Counted from the stretch's first letter, positions 32,508 through 41,367 are shown. The stretch is 64,000 nt of DNA from an uncultured bacterium (GCA_947364395.1 CANASS010000002.1:35117-99116); one strand, 5' to 3'. The notes: a model not told the origin generated them from the letters alone. Program-made: numbers and translations.

Positions 32508-35315
32508 ATGGATTACAACCAGACCGTACACCTGCCCAAGACAGATTTCCCCATGCGGGCGGGCCTGCCCAAGCGTGAGCCCGAGCTGCTCAACCCGGAA
32601 TGGGCCAAGATCACCTACCACAAGCTGATGGATAAAAACGGAGGCAAGCCCAAGTTCGTCCTCCACGACGGTCCTCCCTACGCCAACGGCAATATCCACA
32701 TTGGCACCGCCATGAACAAGATTCTAAAAGATGTCATTGTCAAGTACAAGAACATGACGGGTTTCTGCGCTCCCTACGTCCCCGGCTGGGACACCCACGG
32801 CCTGCCCATCGAGACCGCCGTTCTCAAGGACAAGAGCGTCAAGCGGGAGGAGATGTCCGTGGCCGACTTCCGGGACAAGTGCCGGGAGTTCGCCACCCAG
32901 TATGTGGGCCGGATGACGGAGCAGTTTCAGCGCCTGGGGGTGCTGGGCGAGTGGGAGAACCCCTATATCACCCTGCTGCCCGAGTTTGAGGCCAAGCAGA
33001 TTGAAGTGTTCGGCAAGATGGCGGAAAAGGGCCTGATCTATAAGGGCATGAAATCCGTCTACTGGTGCCCCCACGACCAGACCGCCCTGGCGGAAGCGGA
33101 GATCGACTACCAGGACGATCCCTGTACCACCATTTTCGTGAAATTCCCCGTGAAGGACGATAAGGGCAAGCTGGGGCAGTATGCGGACTTGTCCAAGACC
33201 TTCTTTGTCATCTGGACCACCACTCCCTGGACCATCCCCGGCAACACCGCCATTTCCATGAACGCGGACTTTGACTATGTGCTCCTCCAAGCCCCCGGCG
33301 GGGAGACCTATATCATGGCCAAGGAGCTGGCCGAGGGCGTGTGCAAACAGGCGGGGCTGGACTTTGACGCCTGCAAGGTGCTGGCCACCCTGAAGGGTTC
33401 GGAATTTGAGCTGATGGTGGCGAAACACCCCTTGCTGGACCAGGATTCCATGATCTTGAACGGCGATCACGTCACCCTGGACGCAGGCACCGGCTGTGTC
33501 CACACCGCTCCCGGCTTCGGCGCGGAGGACTTTGACGTGTGCAAGCGGTACGACGACGCGGGGCTGACCCACATCGGCGTGCCCGTTCCGGTGAACGCCA
33601 AGGGGGTCATGACCGACGCCCGGTATAACGGCCAGTTCTACGCCAAGGGCAACGACCAGGTGGTGGCGGACCTGGAGAACGAGGGCTTCCTGCTGGCCAA
33701 GGCCCAGATCACCCACTCCTATCCCCACTGCTGGCGGTGCAAGCACCCCATCATCTACCGGGCCACCGAGCAGTGGTTCTGCTCCGTGGACGCCATCAAG
33801 GACGCGGCGGTGAAGTCCTGCGACGCCATCTCCTGGCATCCCGCCTGGGGCAAGGACCGCATGGTGTCCATGATTACCGAGCGCAGCGACTGGTGCATCT
33901 CCCGCCAGCGGGTGTGGGGCGTGCCCATCCCGGTGTTCTACTGCGACGGCTGCGGCGAGGCCATCGCGGCTCCCGAGACCATCGCTCACGTGGCCAATCT
34001 GTTCCGCCAGCACGGCTCCAACGTGTGGTTTGACAAGACGGCGGACGAGCTGGTCCCCGCCGGGTTCCAGTGCCCCAAGTGCGGCAAGACCCACTTCTCC
34101 AAGGAAAACGACATTATGGACGTGTGGTTCGACTCCGGTTCCACCTGGGCCGCCGTGGCCGACCAGAGGGATAACCTCCAGTACCCCGCCGACGTGTATT
34201 TGGAGGGCGGCGACCAGTACCGGGGCTGGTTCCAGTCCTCCATGCTCACCTCCATCGCCTGCCGGGGCGTTGCTCCCTACAAGCAGATCATCACCCACGG
34301 CTGGACGGTGGACGGCGAGGGCAAGGCCATGCACAAGTCCCTGGGCAACGCCATGCCCCCGGAGGAAATCATCAAGGACTACGGCGCGGACATGCTGCGC
34401 CTGTGGGTGTCCTCCGCCGACTACACCCAGGATATGCGCATCTCCAAGGAGATCATGAAGCAGCTGTCCCAAGCCTATCTGAAAATCCGCAACACCGCCC
34501 GGTATATGCTGGGCAACCTGGACGGCTTCGACCCGGACAAGGCTGTGGCCGTGAAGGACATGACGGACCTGGACAAATGGGCCGTGGCGGCCTTTAACGA
34601 GCTGGTGAAGGCTGTCCGGGCGGGCTACGACGCCTATGAGTTCCACACCGTTTACCGGGCCATCTACAACTTCTGCGTGGTGGAGATGTCCAACTTCTAC
34701 CTGGACATCATCAAGGACCGGCTGTACTGCGGGGACGGCGCGGGCCGCTCCTCCGCCCAGTCCGCCCTGTACCTGATTCTGGACGGCATGACCCGGATGC
34801 TGGCCCCAATCCTGGCCTTCACCAGCCAGGAGATCTGGACCGCCATGCCCCACAAGGCCGGAGACGATCCCGAGTGCGTGCTGTTCAACGACATCCCGGA
34901 CTATGACCCCGCCCTGGCGTTGAGCGAGGCCGAGGCCGCCCGCTGGACCAAGCTGCTGGAGGTGCGGGACGTGGTGCTCAAGGCTCTGGAGGAGGCCCGG
35001 GAGCAGGGCATCAAGAAGAACCAGGACGCGGAGGTCACCCTCCACCTGCCCGAAAAGGCTTACGAGGCCTGGGAGGCCGGAACGGTGCTGTCCGGCTTCG
35101 ACCCGGCCGATCTGGCAACCCTGTTCATCGTGTCCAAGGTGAACGTAGCCAAGCGGGACGGCGAACCCGCCGGACCGGATGTAGACGCCACGGTGTCCGT
35201 TGCGCTGTCCCAGGCACCCAAGTGCCCCCGGTGCTGGAACCACGACGAGGGTATCGGTACCCCCGGCCATCATGCCGAGCTGTGCGCCCGCTGCGCTGCC
35301 GTTCTGGGAGAATAA
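32508..35315 (+). CDS. ileS: Isoleucyl-tRNA synthetase
   Basis: 935 residues. Class I HIGH-type motif in GPPYANGNIHIG near residue 54 and the KMSKS-type loop as KAMHKSLGN near 605. An editing domain lies between (TTTPWTIPGN, GTGCVHTAPGFGAEDF). A C-terminal zinc finger has CPRCWNHDEG and CARCAAVLGE. It charges tRNA-Ile. AAAGGAG precedes the ATG. Control by the upstream isoleucine T-box is likely but must act across an XRE gene. Confidence 0.97.
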   Translation: MDYNQTVHLPKTDFPMRAGLPKREPELLNPEWAKITYHKLMDKNGGKPKFVLHDGPPYANGNIHIGTAMNKILKDVIVKYKNMTGFCAPYVPGWDTHGLPIETAVLKDKSVKREEMSVADFRDKCREFATQYVGRMTEQFQRLGVLGEWENPYITLLPEFEAKQIEVFGKMAEKGLIYKGMKSVYWCPHDQTALAEAEIDYQDDPCTTIFVKFPVKDDKGKLGQYADLSKTFFVIWTTTPWTIPGNTAISMNADFDYVLLQAPGGETYIMAKELAEGVCKQAGLDFDACKVLATLKGSEFELMVAKHPLLDQDSMILNGDHVTLDAGTGCVHTAPGFGAEDFDVCKRYDDAGLTHIGVPVPVNAKGVMTDARYNGQFYAKGNDQVVADLENEGFLLAKAQITHSYPHCWRCKHPIIYRATEQWFCSVDAIKDAAVKSCDAISWHPAWGKDRMVSMITERSDWCISRQRVWGVPIPVFYCDGCGEAIAAPETIAHVANLFRQHGSNVWFDKTADELVPAGFQCPKCGKTHFSKENDIMDVWFDSGSTWAAVADQRDNLQYPADVYLEGGDQYRGWFQSSMLTSIACRGVAPYKQIITHGWTVDGEGKAMHKSLGNAMPPEEIIKDYGADMLRLWVSSADYTQDMRISKEIMKQLSQAYLKIRNTARYMLGNLDGFDPDKAVAVKDMTDLDKWAVAAFNELVKAVRAGYDAYEFHTVYRAIYNFCVVEMSNFYLDIIKDRLYCGDGAGRSSAQSALYLILDGMTRMLAPILAFTSQEIWTAMPHKAGDDPECVLFNDIPDYDPALALSEAEAARWTKLLEVRDVVLKALEEAREQGIKKNQDAEVTLHLPEKAYEAWEAGTVLSGFDPADLATLFIVSKVNVAKRDGEPAGPDVDATVSVALSQAPKCPRCWNHDEGIGTPGHHAELCARCAAVLGE

Positions 35316-35335
35316 GACTGCAGGGCCTTCGGCGA

Positions 35336-35901
35336 CCTACTTTCTGCTTGTGCAGAAAGTAGGCAAAGACACACTCAAGGGGAGACCGCCCCGGCGGACG
35401 CTTCGCGTCCTCAGGCGGCCTCCCCTTAAGAATCCCCGTGATACGGAGGCCGTCCCAGGGGCGCGGGCAGTCAAATCCGGCTAGCGGGGCTGACGAATTG
35501 GGCTCACTTCGGTTTCCGGCCCACACCGGGCCTGCTTGGGCAATGGACTGAACCTTGGCAGGTCTCCTGAGAGCGCCTCTGGGGGTGACGCACGCGGGCC
35601 GGGGCGGACCAGCGGAAGCCCCGCATGAAGGGTGCGCAAACTTAGGCGCAGGGCCGGTAGGCCCACCAGATGGTCCAATGACTGAACGCTGGCGGCAGCA
35701 CAAACAGGAGCACCAGCGTCGAAAGCCGCTGGCGCCGGAACGGTCTCACCAAAAGCACCGTATAGGGCGTCCCCCGTAATGGGGATTCTTAAGGGGGAAA
35801 ATCCTTGCGAGCGAGAGCGCGTCCTTGGCGCTCGAAGCCGAGCCGATTTTCCCCCTTAAGCGCGCTCTTTGGTTACTTTCTCTCGCGAGAGAGAAAGTAA
35901 C
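35336..35901. repeat. Inverted pair of family 1 repeats, copies D and E
   Basis: Copy D starts with the palindrome CCTACTTTCTGC (35336-35363), 20 bases after the ileS stop, and shares its long arm with copy A. Copy E ends with GTTACTTTCTCTCGCGAGAG and complement (35872-35901) and shares its arm with B and C. The arms meet near 35590. Together they fill the ileS-serpin gap (35316-35974); no gene is seen. Confidence 0.75.
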
Positions 35902-35936
35902 GCCCCCGTCCCGCCCGCAGGCGGGCCCCGGAATCA

Positions 35937-35972
35937 GAAAACCTCCCTCCCCAGGCGGGGAAGGAGGTTTTC
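35937..35972 (-). terminator. Terminator of the sigma-serpin operon
   Basis: AAAACCTCC/GGAGGTTTT stem with a CCCCGCCTGGGG inner stem, directly after the serpin stop on the minus strand; T-run TTTTCTG. Confidence 0.7.
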
Positions 35973-35974
35973 GT

Positions 35975-37549
35975 TTAACCGTTGGGCTGATTCACCACCC
36001 CAGTGAACAGGGGCAGGCCGGAATCCCCAGTGACGGCGAACAGGAAGGGCCGGTCCAAAATGAAATCCACTTCGTCGCTGGGAGGCGCGGCGGCGCCGCA
36101 ATAAACCATCAGCACAGTGTAGGCCGCCGCCTCGCAGCCCTCCTCGTCCACCTTCACCCGGGCGGCGTGCTGGGCTTTGCCCACGTACAGCGGATCATCC
36201 GTGCTGGCCTCCAGGGGGTCGAAATTGGATACGCCGGGGTCAAACACGTCGGTGACGCCCAGCTGCTTCAGCCCCTCGATCAGGTCCAGGTCGGAGGACA
36301 CGTCGAACTTGGGCATGGACAGGTTGATTTGGAGGTATTTCTGGTGGGGCCAGCCCTCCCGCACCACGTTGCCGTCGTCGTCGTGCTGGTCGTATTTGGG
36401 AGAGAGCAGGAATTTCATGGCCTCGCCGCTGTCCAGCAGCTGGTCTACGCTGTACCCCTCGTCGGGCAGGATGAACCACATATCGCCGCCCTCCTGGAAG
36501 GAGAGCCGCACGGCGGTGAAGCTGTCCCCCCAGTAGAAGGAGTCCTCCATGGTGCGGTGCATAAACTCCGCGTCCACGTCGCGGCCCGGGGCGTGGAAGG
36601 TGTCTGTTTCGGTATTTTCCTTGCTGAACTCATCGTCCCAGGCGGCCTTGAAATAGATGGTGGAGGCCAGGGCCAGCGCCGTTCTCGCGTCCATCTCCAG
36701 CCCCTCCGCCTGCTCCGCCAGCAGGCCGTTGGTCTGCTGGTTGATCCAGTCCCGCAGGGCCTGATTGTACTCCTCCGAGCCCATTTCGCCGGAGAAGGAG
36801 GAGGCGTAATAGTCCTTGGCCAGGGTGTTCAGGGTCTTTTTGCTGTAGGTGAAATCGTCTCTCAGCCACAGGGAATTGCCCAGGATGGCGGTCACCGTGC
36901 CATCGTCCCGGTAGTTGTCCCGCCACAGGGCGTTGGCCCGTTCCCGCAGGGACTCGATGGAGTCCGCCTCCAGCAGGTCCAGAATCTGGGCCCGGGTGTT
37001 GTCCCCGGTGGTCTCCGCCAGCATGGACAGAGCCATATAGACGTTGACGGGGGAGTAGACCCGGTTGTCTTTCCCGGCCCCGGCCAGGAACTGGACGGCA
37101 GAGCGGGAGATAAAATCGTCCATCATCCCGGTGTAGTCGGTGCCGGTCCGAAGGGCGTCCATGTCCTCCCGCCAGGCCTTGAATGCCTTGCTGCGGGCGG
37201 CGTCAGCCTTTTCCCAGTCCACATCCTCCCCGGAAAAGAAGTCGTCCTGCCTGGGGTAATCGTGTATTTCCGGGTACTTTGCCACCGCCAGGGCCGTGGC
37301 CTGGGAGGCGGATCGCCCCATGATCCGGCTGCCGTCCTCCAAATTGGAGAGGGGATTGGGCTGGGCTGGGCTGGGGCTGCTGTCAAATCCTGTCCACATG
37401 ACGGAACCTCCAATCAGGGCCACCGCCAGCACCGCCGCCACCGCCTCCCGCCAGCGGGCATAGGTGCGTTTCGGGCCGGGACGGACGGCCTTTTCCTTCA
37501 TTTCCTCAGAGGCGCGTATGTTTTCATTGGCCTGTCGATAACGTTTCAA
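35975..37549 (-). CDS. Membrane-anchored serpin with anti-sigma-like N-terminus
   Basis: 524 residues from a TTG that overlaps the sigma-factor stop by 4 bases, with GGAGG upstream. Residues 1-35 (KRYRQANENIRASEEMKEK) resemble the cytoplasmic start of ECF-associated anti-sigma proteins. A membrane helix spans about 36-54, and a full serpin domain covers about 130-520. Hinge and reactive loop: VDEEGCEAAAYTVLMVYCG, then DRPFLFAVTGDSGLPLFTG. The hinge has Cys where inhibitory serpins usually have Thr at P14. The predicted P1 is small (Gly). It probably displays a protease trap outside the cell. Confidence 0.85.
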   Translation of the reverse strand: MKRYRQANENIRASEEMKEKAVRPGPKRTYARWREAVAAVLAVALIGGSVMWTGFDSSPSPAQPNPLSNLEDGSRIMGRSASQATALAVAKYPEIHDYPRQDDFFSGEDVDWEKADAARSKAFKAWREDMDALRTGTDYTGMMDDFISRSAVQFLAGAGKDNRVYSPVNVYMALSMLAETTGDNTRAQILDLLEADSIESLRERANALWRDNYRDDGTVTAILGNSLWLRDDFTYSKKTLNTLAKDYYASSFSGEMGSEEYNQALRDWINQQTNGLLAEQAEGLEMDARTALALASTIYFKAAWDDEFSKENTETDTFHAPGRDVDAEFMHRTMEDSFYWGDSFTAVRLSFQEGGDMWFILPDEGYSVDQLLDSGEAMKFLLSPKYDQHDDDGNVVREGWPHQKYLQINLSMPKFDVSSDLDLIEGLKQLGVTDVFDPGVSNFDPLEASTDDPLYVGKAQHAARVKVDEEGCEAAAYTVLMVYCGAAAPPSDEVDFILDRPFLFAVTGDSGLPLFTGVVNQPNG

Positions 37550-38022
37550 AGCTCTACCTCCATCAGCATATCCCGCAGGAGGGCCCGGCCCCGGCTGAGC
37601 TGGGACTTGACGGTGCCCTCCGTAGAGTTCAGGGCGGCGGCCATCTCGGCCACCGACAGGCCCTCGAAGTAGTGCAGATGGATGACCGCCCGGTACTTCT
37701 CGGGCAGGGAGAGCACCGTGCCGTACACCTCGCGGTAGTCGTCCTCCACACCCACCTCCTCGGCGGTCTCCAGGGGGACGACGCGCTTGCGCCACGGAGA
37801 GGCCAGCAGGCTCTTGCAGCGGTTGATGGTACAGCGCAAAAGCCAAGCTTTTCGGTATTCATCGCTTTGGAACCGCTCCTCATGGCGGAAATAGCGTAAA
37901 AAGACCTCCTGGAACACGTCCTCCGCGTCGGGGACGCTGGCGGTGCGGGCCAGGGCCAGACGGTACACCATGTCGCCCCAGCGCTCCACCACCTGGGTGC
38001 GCTGCTCCTGTGTCAAGGCCAT
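37546..38022 (-). CDS. ECF-type sigma factor coupled to the serpin gene
   Basis: 158 residues from MALTQEQRTQVVERWGDMVY (AAGAAGG upstream; an in-frame upstream extension is rejected). Region 2 DAEDVFQEVFLRYFRHEERF, then RKAWLLRCTINRCKSLL; region 4 LPEKYRAVIHLHYFEGLSVA, then STEGTVKSQLSRGRALLRDML. Stop and serpin start overlap (TTGA). A GCAACG at about 38097 with GTATTATA about 25 bases on could be its own ECF-type promoter. Confidence 0.9.
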   Translation of the reverse strand: MALTQEQRTQVVERWGDMVYRLALARTASVPDAEDVFQEVFLRYFRHEERFQSDEYRKAWLLRCTINRCKSLLASPWRKRVVPLETAEEVGVEDDYREVYGTVLSLPEKYRAVIHLHYFEGLSVAEMAAALNSTEGTVKSQLSRGRALLRDMLMEVEL

Positions 38023-38070
38023 CGCCTTCTTTCCTGCGCACCTCGGCCGCGGCGCGTTTCTGCCTGTCAT

Positions 38071-38380
38071 TTATAATACCCTCTAAGGAGGCTGTTCGTT
38101 GCGTTTTTGGATAAAAAAGCTGGGATCTCCCCGAAAGAAACCGCTGAGTCCGTGCCCGGGCGCGTCTGCCCGGAGATTCCCACCGCGAAAAAGAGCCCGG
38201 GATAGTTTCGCCAGATGCAGGAATCCGGTGGAAAGCCAGGAAGGTATTGGGAGGATGTTCGGAGGAAAAGCCGCCGCATTCAGTATACCACAGCCGGCGA
38301 ATTTCCCCAAGAGCTTTTTTGGATGGGTATTTTTCATACCAGCCATATGCTGCTGTAAAATGCTGTGATGGGATTGCAAA
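38071..38380. other. Non-coding gap before the MITE
   Basis: Between the sigma-factor gene and the MITE at 38381 no convincing gene is seen. Short frames on both strands lack ribosome sites and recognisable content. Confidence 0.5.
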
Positions 38381-38474
38381 GGAACCTCTGAATAAGTTGG
38401 CAAAGGGCGGTTTGCGAGAGATTTTTTCTATTGAGGTCCCCGCAAAGCGCCGCAGACGCATTTGCTCAGGTTCC
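38381..38474. mobile_element. MITE-like element with GGAACCTCTGAA end, internally shortened
   Basis: It begins GGAACCTCTGAATAAG and contains CGGTTTGCGAGAGATTTTTT; it ends GCATTTGCTCAGGTTCC. These three blocks match, in order, the reverse complement of the element at 53442-53570. The right end has lost two bases of the terminal repeat, and the interior is about 35 bases shorter. Confidence 0.7.
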
Positions 38475-38499
38475 TTTATGCCCTCACTGAAACTTTTGC

Positions 38500-38528
38500 T
38501 GTACACGGGCTTCAGGCTGTGGTACAAT
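38500..38528 (+). promoter_or_regulatory. Promoter of queT
   Basis: TGTACA (38500-38505), 17-base spacer, TACAAT (38523-38528). A structured 130-base leader follows. Confidence 0.6.
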
Positions 38529-38536
38529 ACCTCTGA

Positions 38537-38640
38537 CCGATCTCCACTTCGGTCCAACCGGCGGGCAGAGAGCCGCGGGCGGGAAAGCGCGTTCCCGCCT
38601 GGAAGGAACGCCCGCCGCTGTGCCAATGCGCTGGCACTCT
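38537..38640 (+). ncRNA. Structured leader of queT, candidate preQ1 riboswitch
   Basis: GACCGA/TCGGTC (38537-38556) forms a first hairpin. GGCGGGC near 38562 can pair with GCCCGCC near 38608, enclosing GGCGGGAA/TTCCCGCC. The ribosome site GGAGGT follows at 38652. queT genes in this family of bacteria are often under preQ1 riboswitches (class III has been described in Ruminococcaceae); I cannot match the consensus from memory. Confidence 0.45.
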
Positions 38641-38664
38641 AAATATAAACTGGAGGTATTTTTT

Positions 38665-39195
38665 ATGCGCAATTTTTCTGTCCGTGATCTGACCATTGCC
38701 GCCATGGTGGCGGCGCTGTACACCGTGATGGGCTATTTCGCCAACATCTTCGGTCTGAACTTCCTGGTGTTCCAGTGCCGGTTCGCCGAGGCCCTCACCG
38801 TCCTACCCTTCCTGTTCCCCGCCGCCGCGCCGGGTCTGGTAGTGGGGTGCTTCCTCACCAACCTGCTCTCTCCCTTCGGCCCGCTGGACTGGCTGTTCGG
38901 CACCCTGGCCACAGCCATCGCTGCCTGGCTCACCATGAAGATGCCCAGGTGGTATCTGGCCGCCCTGCCCCCCATCCTGGTCAACGCCCTGATTCTGTCC
39001 CCCATGTGGGCCTGGACGGAGGTGGGCGCGGTGAACTCCGCCTTCTGGACGGCCTGCGGCTGGAACGCCCTCACCTTCATCCCCGCCGAGGCCTTGGTGT
39101 GCTGGGTGCTGGGCACGCCGCTGCTGAAGCTGCTGCCAAAAATCAGCGTGCTGAAGCCCGCCCTGCGCCAGACGGCTCAGACTTCTTCTATATAA
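38665..39195 (+). CDS. queT: QueT-family queuosine precursor transporter
   Basis: 176 residues, five or six membrane segments, starting MRNFSVRDLTIAAMVAALYTV. CRFAEALTVLPFLFPAAAPGLVVGCFLTNLLSPFG is typical of the S component of this ECF-type transporter. Start chosen by GGAGGT 7 bases upstream. No energy-coupling module is nearby. Confidence 0.88.
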   Translation: MRNFSVRDLTIAAMVAALYTVMGYFANIFGLNFLVFQCRFAEALTVLPFLFPAAAPGLVVGCFLTNLLSPFGPLDWLFGTLATAIAAWLTMKMPRWYLAALPPILVNALILSPMWAWTEVGAVNSAFWTACGWNALTFIPAEALVCWVLGTPLLKLLPKISVLKPALRQTAQTSSI

Positions 39196-39242
39196 GAAAG
39201 AACGGCGGCGTGACACCAAGTGCCACGCCGCCGGATTTTTCA

Positions 39243-39929
39243 TCAGGGACGCCGCCGGCGTTTGAAGCCCAGCCAGGCGGTGTACACAGGCAGCAGCAAT
39301 GTCAATGCGCTCTCCCCCAGGTAGGCCAGCCACAGCAGCCACACAACCGGCAGTGTTATGCCTTGTGGATCGGTCAAAGGGCACCATCTCACGATTCCGG
39401 CAAAGGGGTGCCAATTGACCCCCATGAGGTACGGGTTGCACAGAAGGAGGTAGCCCGCAGCCCACATCAGCCATCCGTCGATGAGAAACGGGTGCTTTTT
39501 TGCCAGCAGCAAAGGAAGGCCCAGAATGGCCAGCGCCCCGCCAATGAACAGAATCGGGTCGGCCCCCGCAAAGGGAGCAGCCAGCATCATGGCCAGCCCG
39601 GCCACAACCAGGATCATCCCCAGCAGCTGGGCCGGTGTGTATCCCAGGGGGCGATCCACATAGACGATCTTTGTCTCCGGCGCCGCCGGGTGGGCGTCTG
39701 TCTCTGGCGGCTCCGAGCCGGATTGGGGCGCGTCCCCCTCCCGCACCAGCACGTCCACGCTCACCCCGAACAGGTCCGCCAGCCTGATGAGCTTGTCCAG
39801 CTCAGGCACCGACTGGCCCGTCTCCCACTTGCTCACCGACTGCCGGGAGACGTTCAGCTTCTCCGCCAGGTCTCCCTGGGACAGCTTCCGCTCCCCCCGC
39901 AGGACTGTAATTTTTTCCGCCAAGGTCAT
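39243..39929 (-). CDS. XRE-family regulator with membrane domain
   Basis: 228 residues from MTLAEKITVLRGERKLSQGD. HTH at 1-60 (LAEKLNVSRQSVSKWETGQSVPELDKLI), a Glu/Pro linker, then four hydrophobic segments (about 98-120, 123-140, 143-160, 190-215). Such HTH-membrane fusions are common in Clostridia; their signals are unknown. The gene is convergent with queT. Confidence 0.85.
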   Translation of the reverse strand: MTLAEKITVLRGERKLSQGDLAEKLNVSRQSVSKWETGQSVPELDKLIRLADLFGVSVDVLVREGDAPQSGSEPPETDAHPAAPETKIVYVDRPLGYTPAQLLGMILVVAGLAMMLAAPFAGADPILFIGGALAILGLPLLLAKKHPFLIDGWLMWAAGYLLLCNPYLMGVNWHPFAGIVRWCPLTDPQGITLPVVWLLWLAYLGESALTLLLPVYTAWLGFKRRRRP

Positions 39930-40189
39930 ACCGCCGGCCTCCTCTCTGGGACCCATTTTAGCGGTTTTCCCGGGGAAAGGCAACCAACGCTCCTTGGAAA
40001 TTTTAGCAACTGCCAGTTGCGGGGCTGTTGTGAGCAGTGTGGATGGGCCGAAACGGGGAGAAAAGCCCAGGAAGGCCCAAAGGCCGGATGGATTTGGGCC
40101 GAGCGGCTGTAATGCGGGTCAAGCCTGGATTTTGCCGTAAAAATCACAAAGGCAGGGTGGAATTCCAGAAAAACTGTCAGGTTTTTCAG

Positions 40190-40218
40190 TTGCCCGCCCG
40201 GTCGAAGTGTGGTACAAT
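40190..40218 (+). promoter_or_regulatory. Promoter of pyrB
   Basis: TTGCCC (40190-40195), 17-base spacer, TACAAT (40213-40218), only 28 bases before the GTG start, so there is no room for a PyrR attenuator. Confidence 0.75.
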
Positions 40219-40245
40219 GGAGCGAATTTGAAGGAGGGGAACGCT

Positions 40246-41301
40246 GTGCGCCATCTCATCGACTTTGGGGATTTGTCCCGGCAGGAGTGGGACCAGCTGT
40301 ACGCCAGGGCGGAGCGCATCATGGACGCGCCGGAGGACCATTTGGACGTGTGCCGGGGCAAGGTGATGGCGTCCCTGTTCTATGAGCCCTCCACCCGGAC
40401 CAACTTCTCCTTTCAGACCGCCATGCTGCGGCTGGGGGGCACTGTGTTCGGCTTTGCCGACCCCAAGTCCTCCTCTGCGGCCAAGGGGGAGAGCCTGAAG
40501 GATACCATTAAAATGGTGTCGGGCTACGCCGACGTCGTCGTCATGCGCACCCCTTGGGAGGGGGCGGCCAAGGCGGCCTCCCTGTACTCCGACGTGCCGG
40601 TGGTCAACGCCGGGGACGGCGGTCACATGCACCCCACCCAGACCACGGCGGACCTGACTGCCATCACCCGCCTGCGGGGGGCGGTGGACGGACTGAACGT
40701 GGGGCTGTGCGGCGATTTGAAAAACGGCCGGACGGTGCACTCCCTCATCAAGGCCATGGAAAAATTCCAGAACATCCGGTTTTTTCTCATCGCCCCCCGG
40801 GATCTGGCCATCCCGGAGTACCTGCGCCAGTTCATGCGGGAGCGGAAGATGCCCTTCATCGAGGTTTCCGGCCTGGAGCCGGTGATCCCCCAGCTGGACG
40901 TGCTGTACATGACCCGCATCCAGCGGGAGCGGTTCATCGACCCCCTGGAGTACGAGCGGAACAAGGGGGTGTATATCCTCACCCGGTCCAAGCTGAACCG
41001 GGCCAAGGAAAACCTGCTGGTGATGCACCCCCTGCCCCGGGTGGACGAGATCACGGTGGATGTGGACGACGATCCCCGGGCGGTGTACTTCCAGCAGGCC
41101 CGGTACGGCATGTTCGCCCGGATGGCCCTGCTGTCCGATCTGGCCAACCAGCCCCGAAAGGCTCCGGCCCCGGTGGAGATCGGCCATGGCCCGGTGTGCC
41201 GCAACCCCCGGTGCATCACCCAGACGGAGCATTACCTTCCGCCGCTGGTCAAACAGCAGGGGGGCGTGGACTGCTGCGCCTTCTGTGACGCGCCCCTATA
41301 A
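40246..41301 (+). CDS. pyrB: Aspartate carbamoyltransferase with C-terminal PyrI-like zinc ribbon
   Basis: 351 residues from a GTG with GGAGG nine bases upstream. The carbamoyl-phosphate loop is FYEPSTRTNFSFQTAMLRLGG near residue 50; HPTQTTADL and MHPLPRVDEI are also conserved. Residues about 1-310 form the catalytic chain. The tail adds CRNPRCITQTEHYL and CCAFCDAPL, a four-cysteine pattern like the zinc domain of the E. coli regulatory chain PyrI (CxxxxCIxxxE...CxxC). It catalyses the first committed step of pyrimidine synthesis. No other pyr gene is adjacent. Confidence 0.92.
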   Translation: MRHLIDFGDLSRQEWDQLYARAERIMDAPEDHLDVCRGKVMASLFYEPSTRTNFSFQTAMLRLGGTVFGFADPKSSSAAKGESLKDTIKMVSGYADVVVMRTPWEGAAKAASLYSDVPVVNAGDGGHMHPTQTTADLTAITRLRGAVDGLNVGLCGDLKNGRTVHSLIKAMEKFQNIRFFLIAPRDLAIPEYLRQFMRERKMPFIEVSGLEPVIPQLDVLYMTRIQRERFIDPLEYERNKGVYILTRSKLNRAKENLLVMHPLPRVDEITVDVDDDPRAVYFQQARYGMFARMALLSDLANQPRKAPAPVEIGHGPVCRNPRCITQTEHYLPPLVKQQGGVDCCAFCDAPL

Positions 41302-41338
41302 ACTCGTAAGGTTTTTCGAGATTTCCCCGCGAAAGGGA

Positions 41339-41367
41339 TTGACAAGGCCGAGGTTTTGTGCTATCAT
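41339..41367 (+). promoter_or_regulatory. Promoter of the tRNA cluster
   Basis: Perfect TTGACA (41339-41344), 17-base spacer, TATCAT (41362-41367), 35 bases before the first tRNA. Confidence 0.8.

Noticed and set aside
38067..38279. A 70-residue minus-strand frame upstream of the serpin-linked sigma gene
   Set aside because: No ribosome site, atypical composition, and it lies in the likely promoter region of the sigma gene.
38526..38660. Anti-ribosome-site pairing AATACCTC with GAGGTATT before queT
   Set aside because: The complement is perfect, but AATACCTC overlaps the -10 and probable start of transcription, so it is most likely not in the mRNA.
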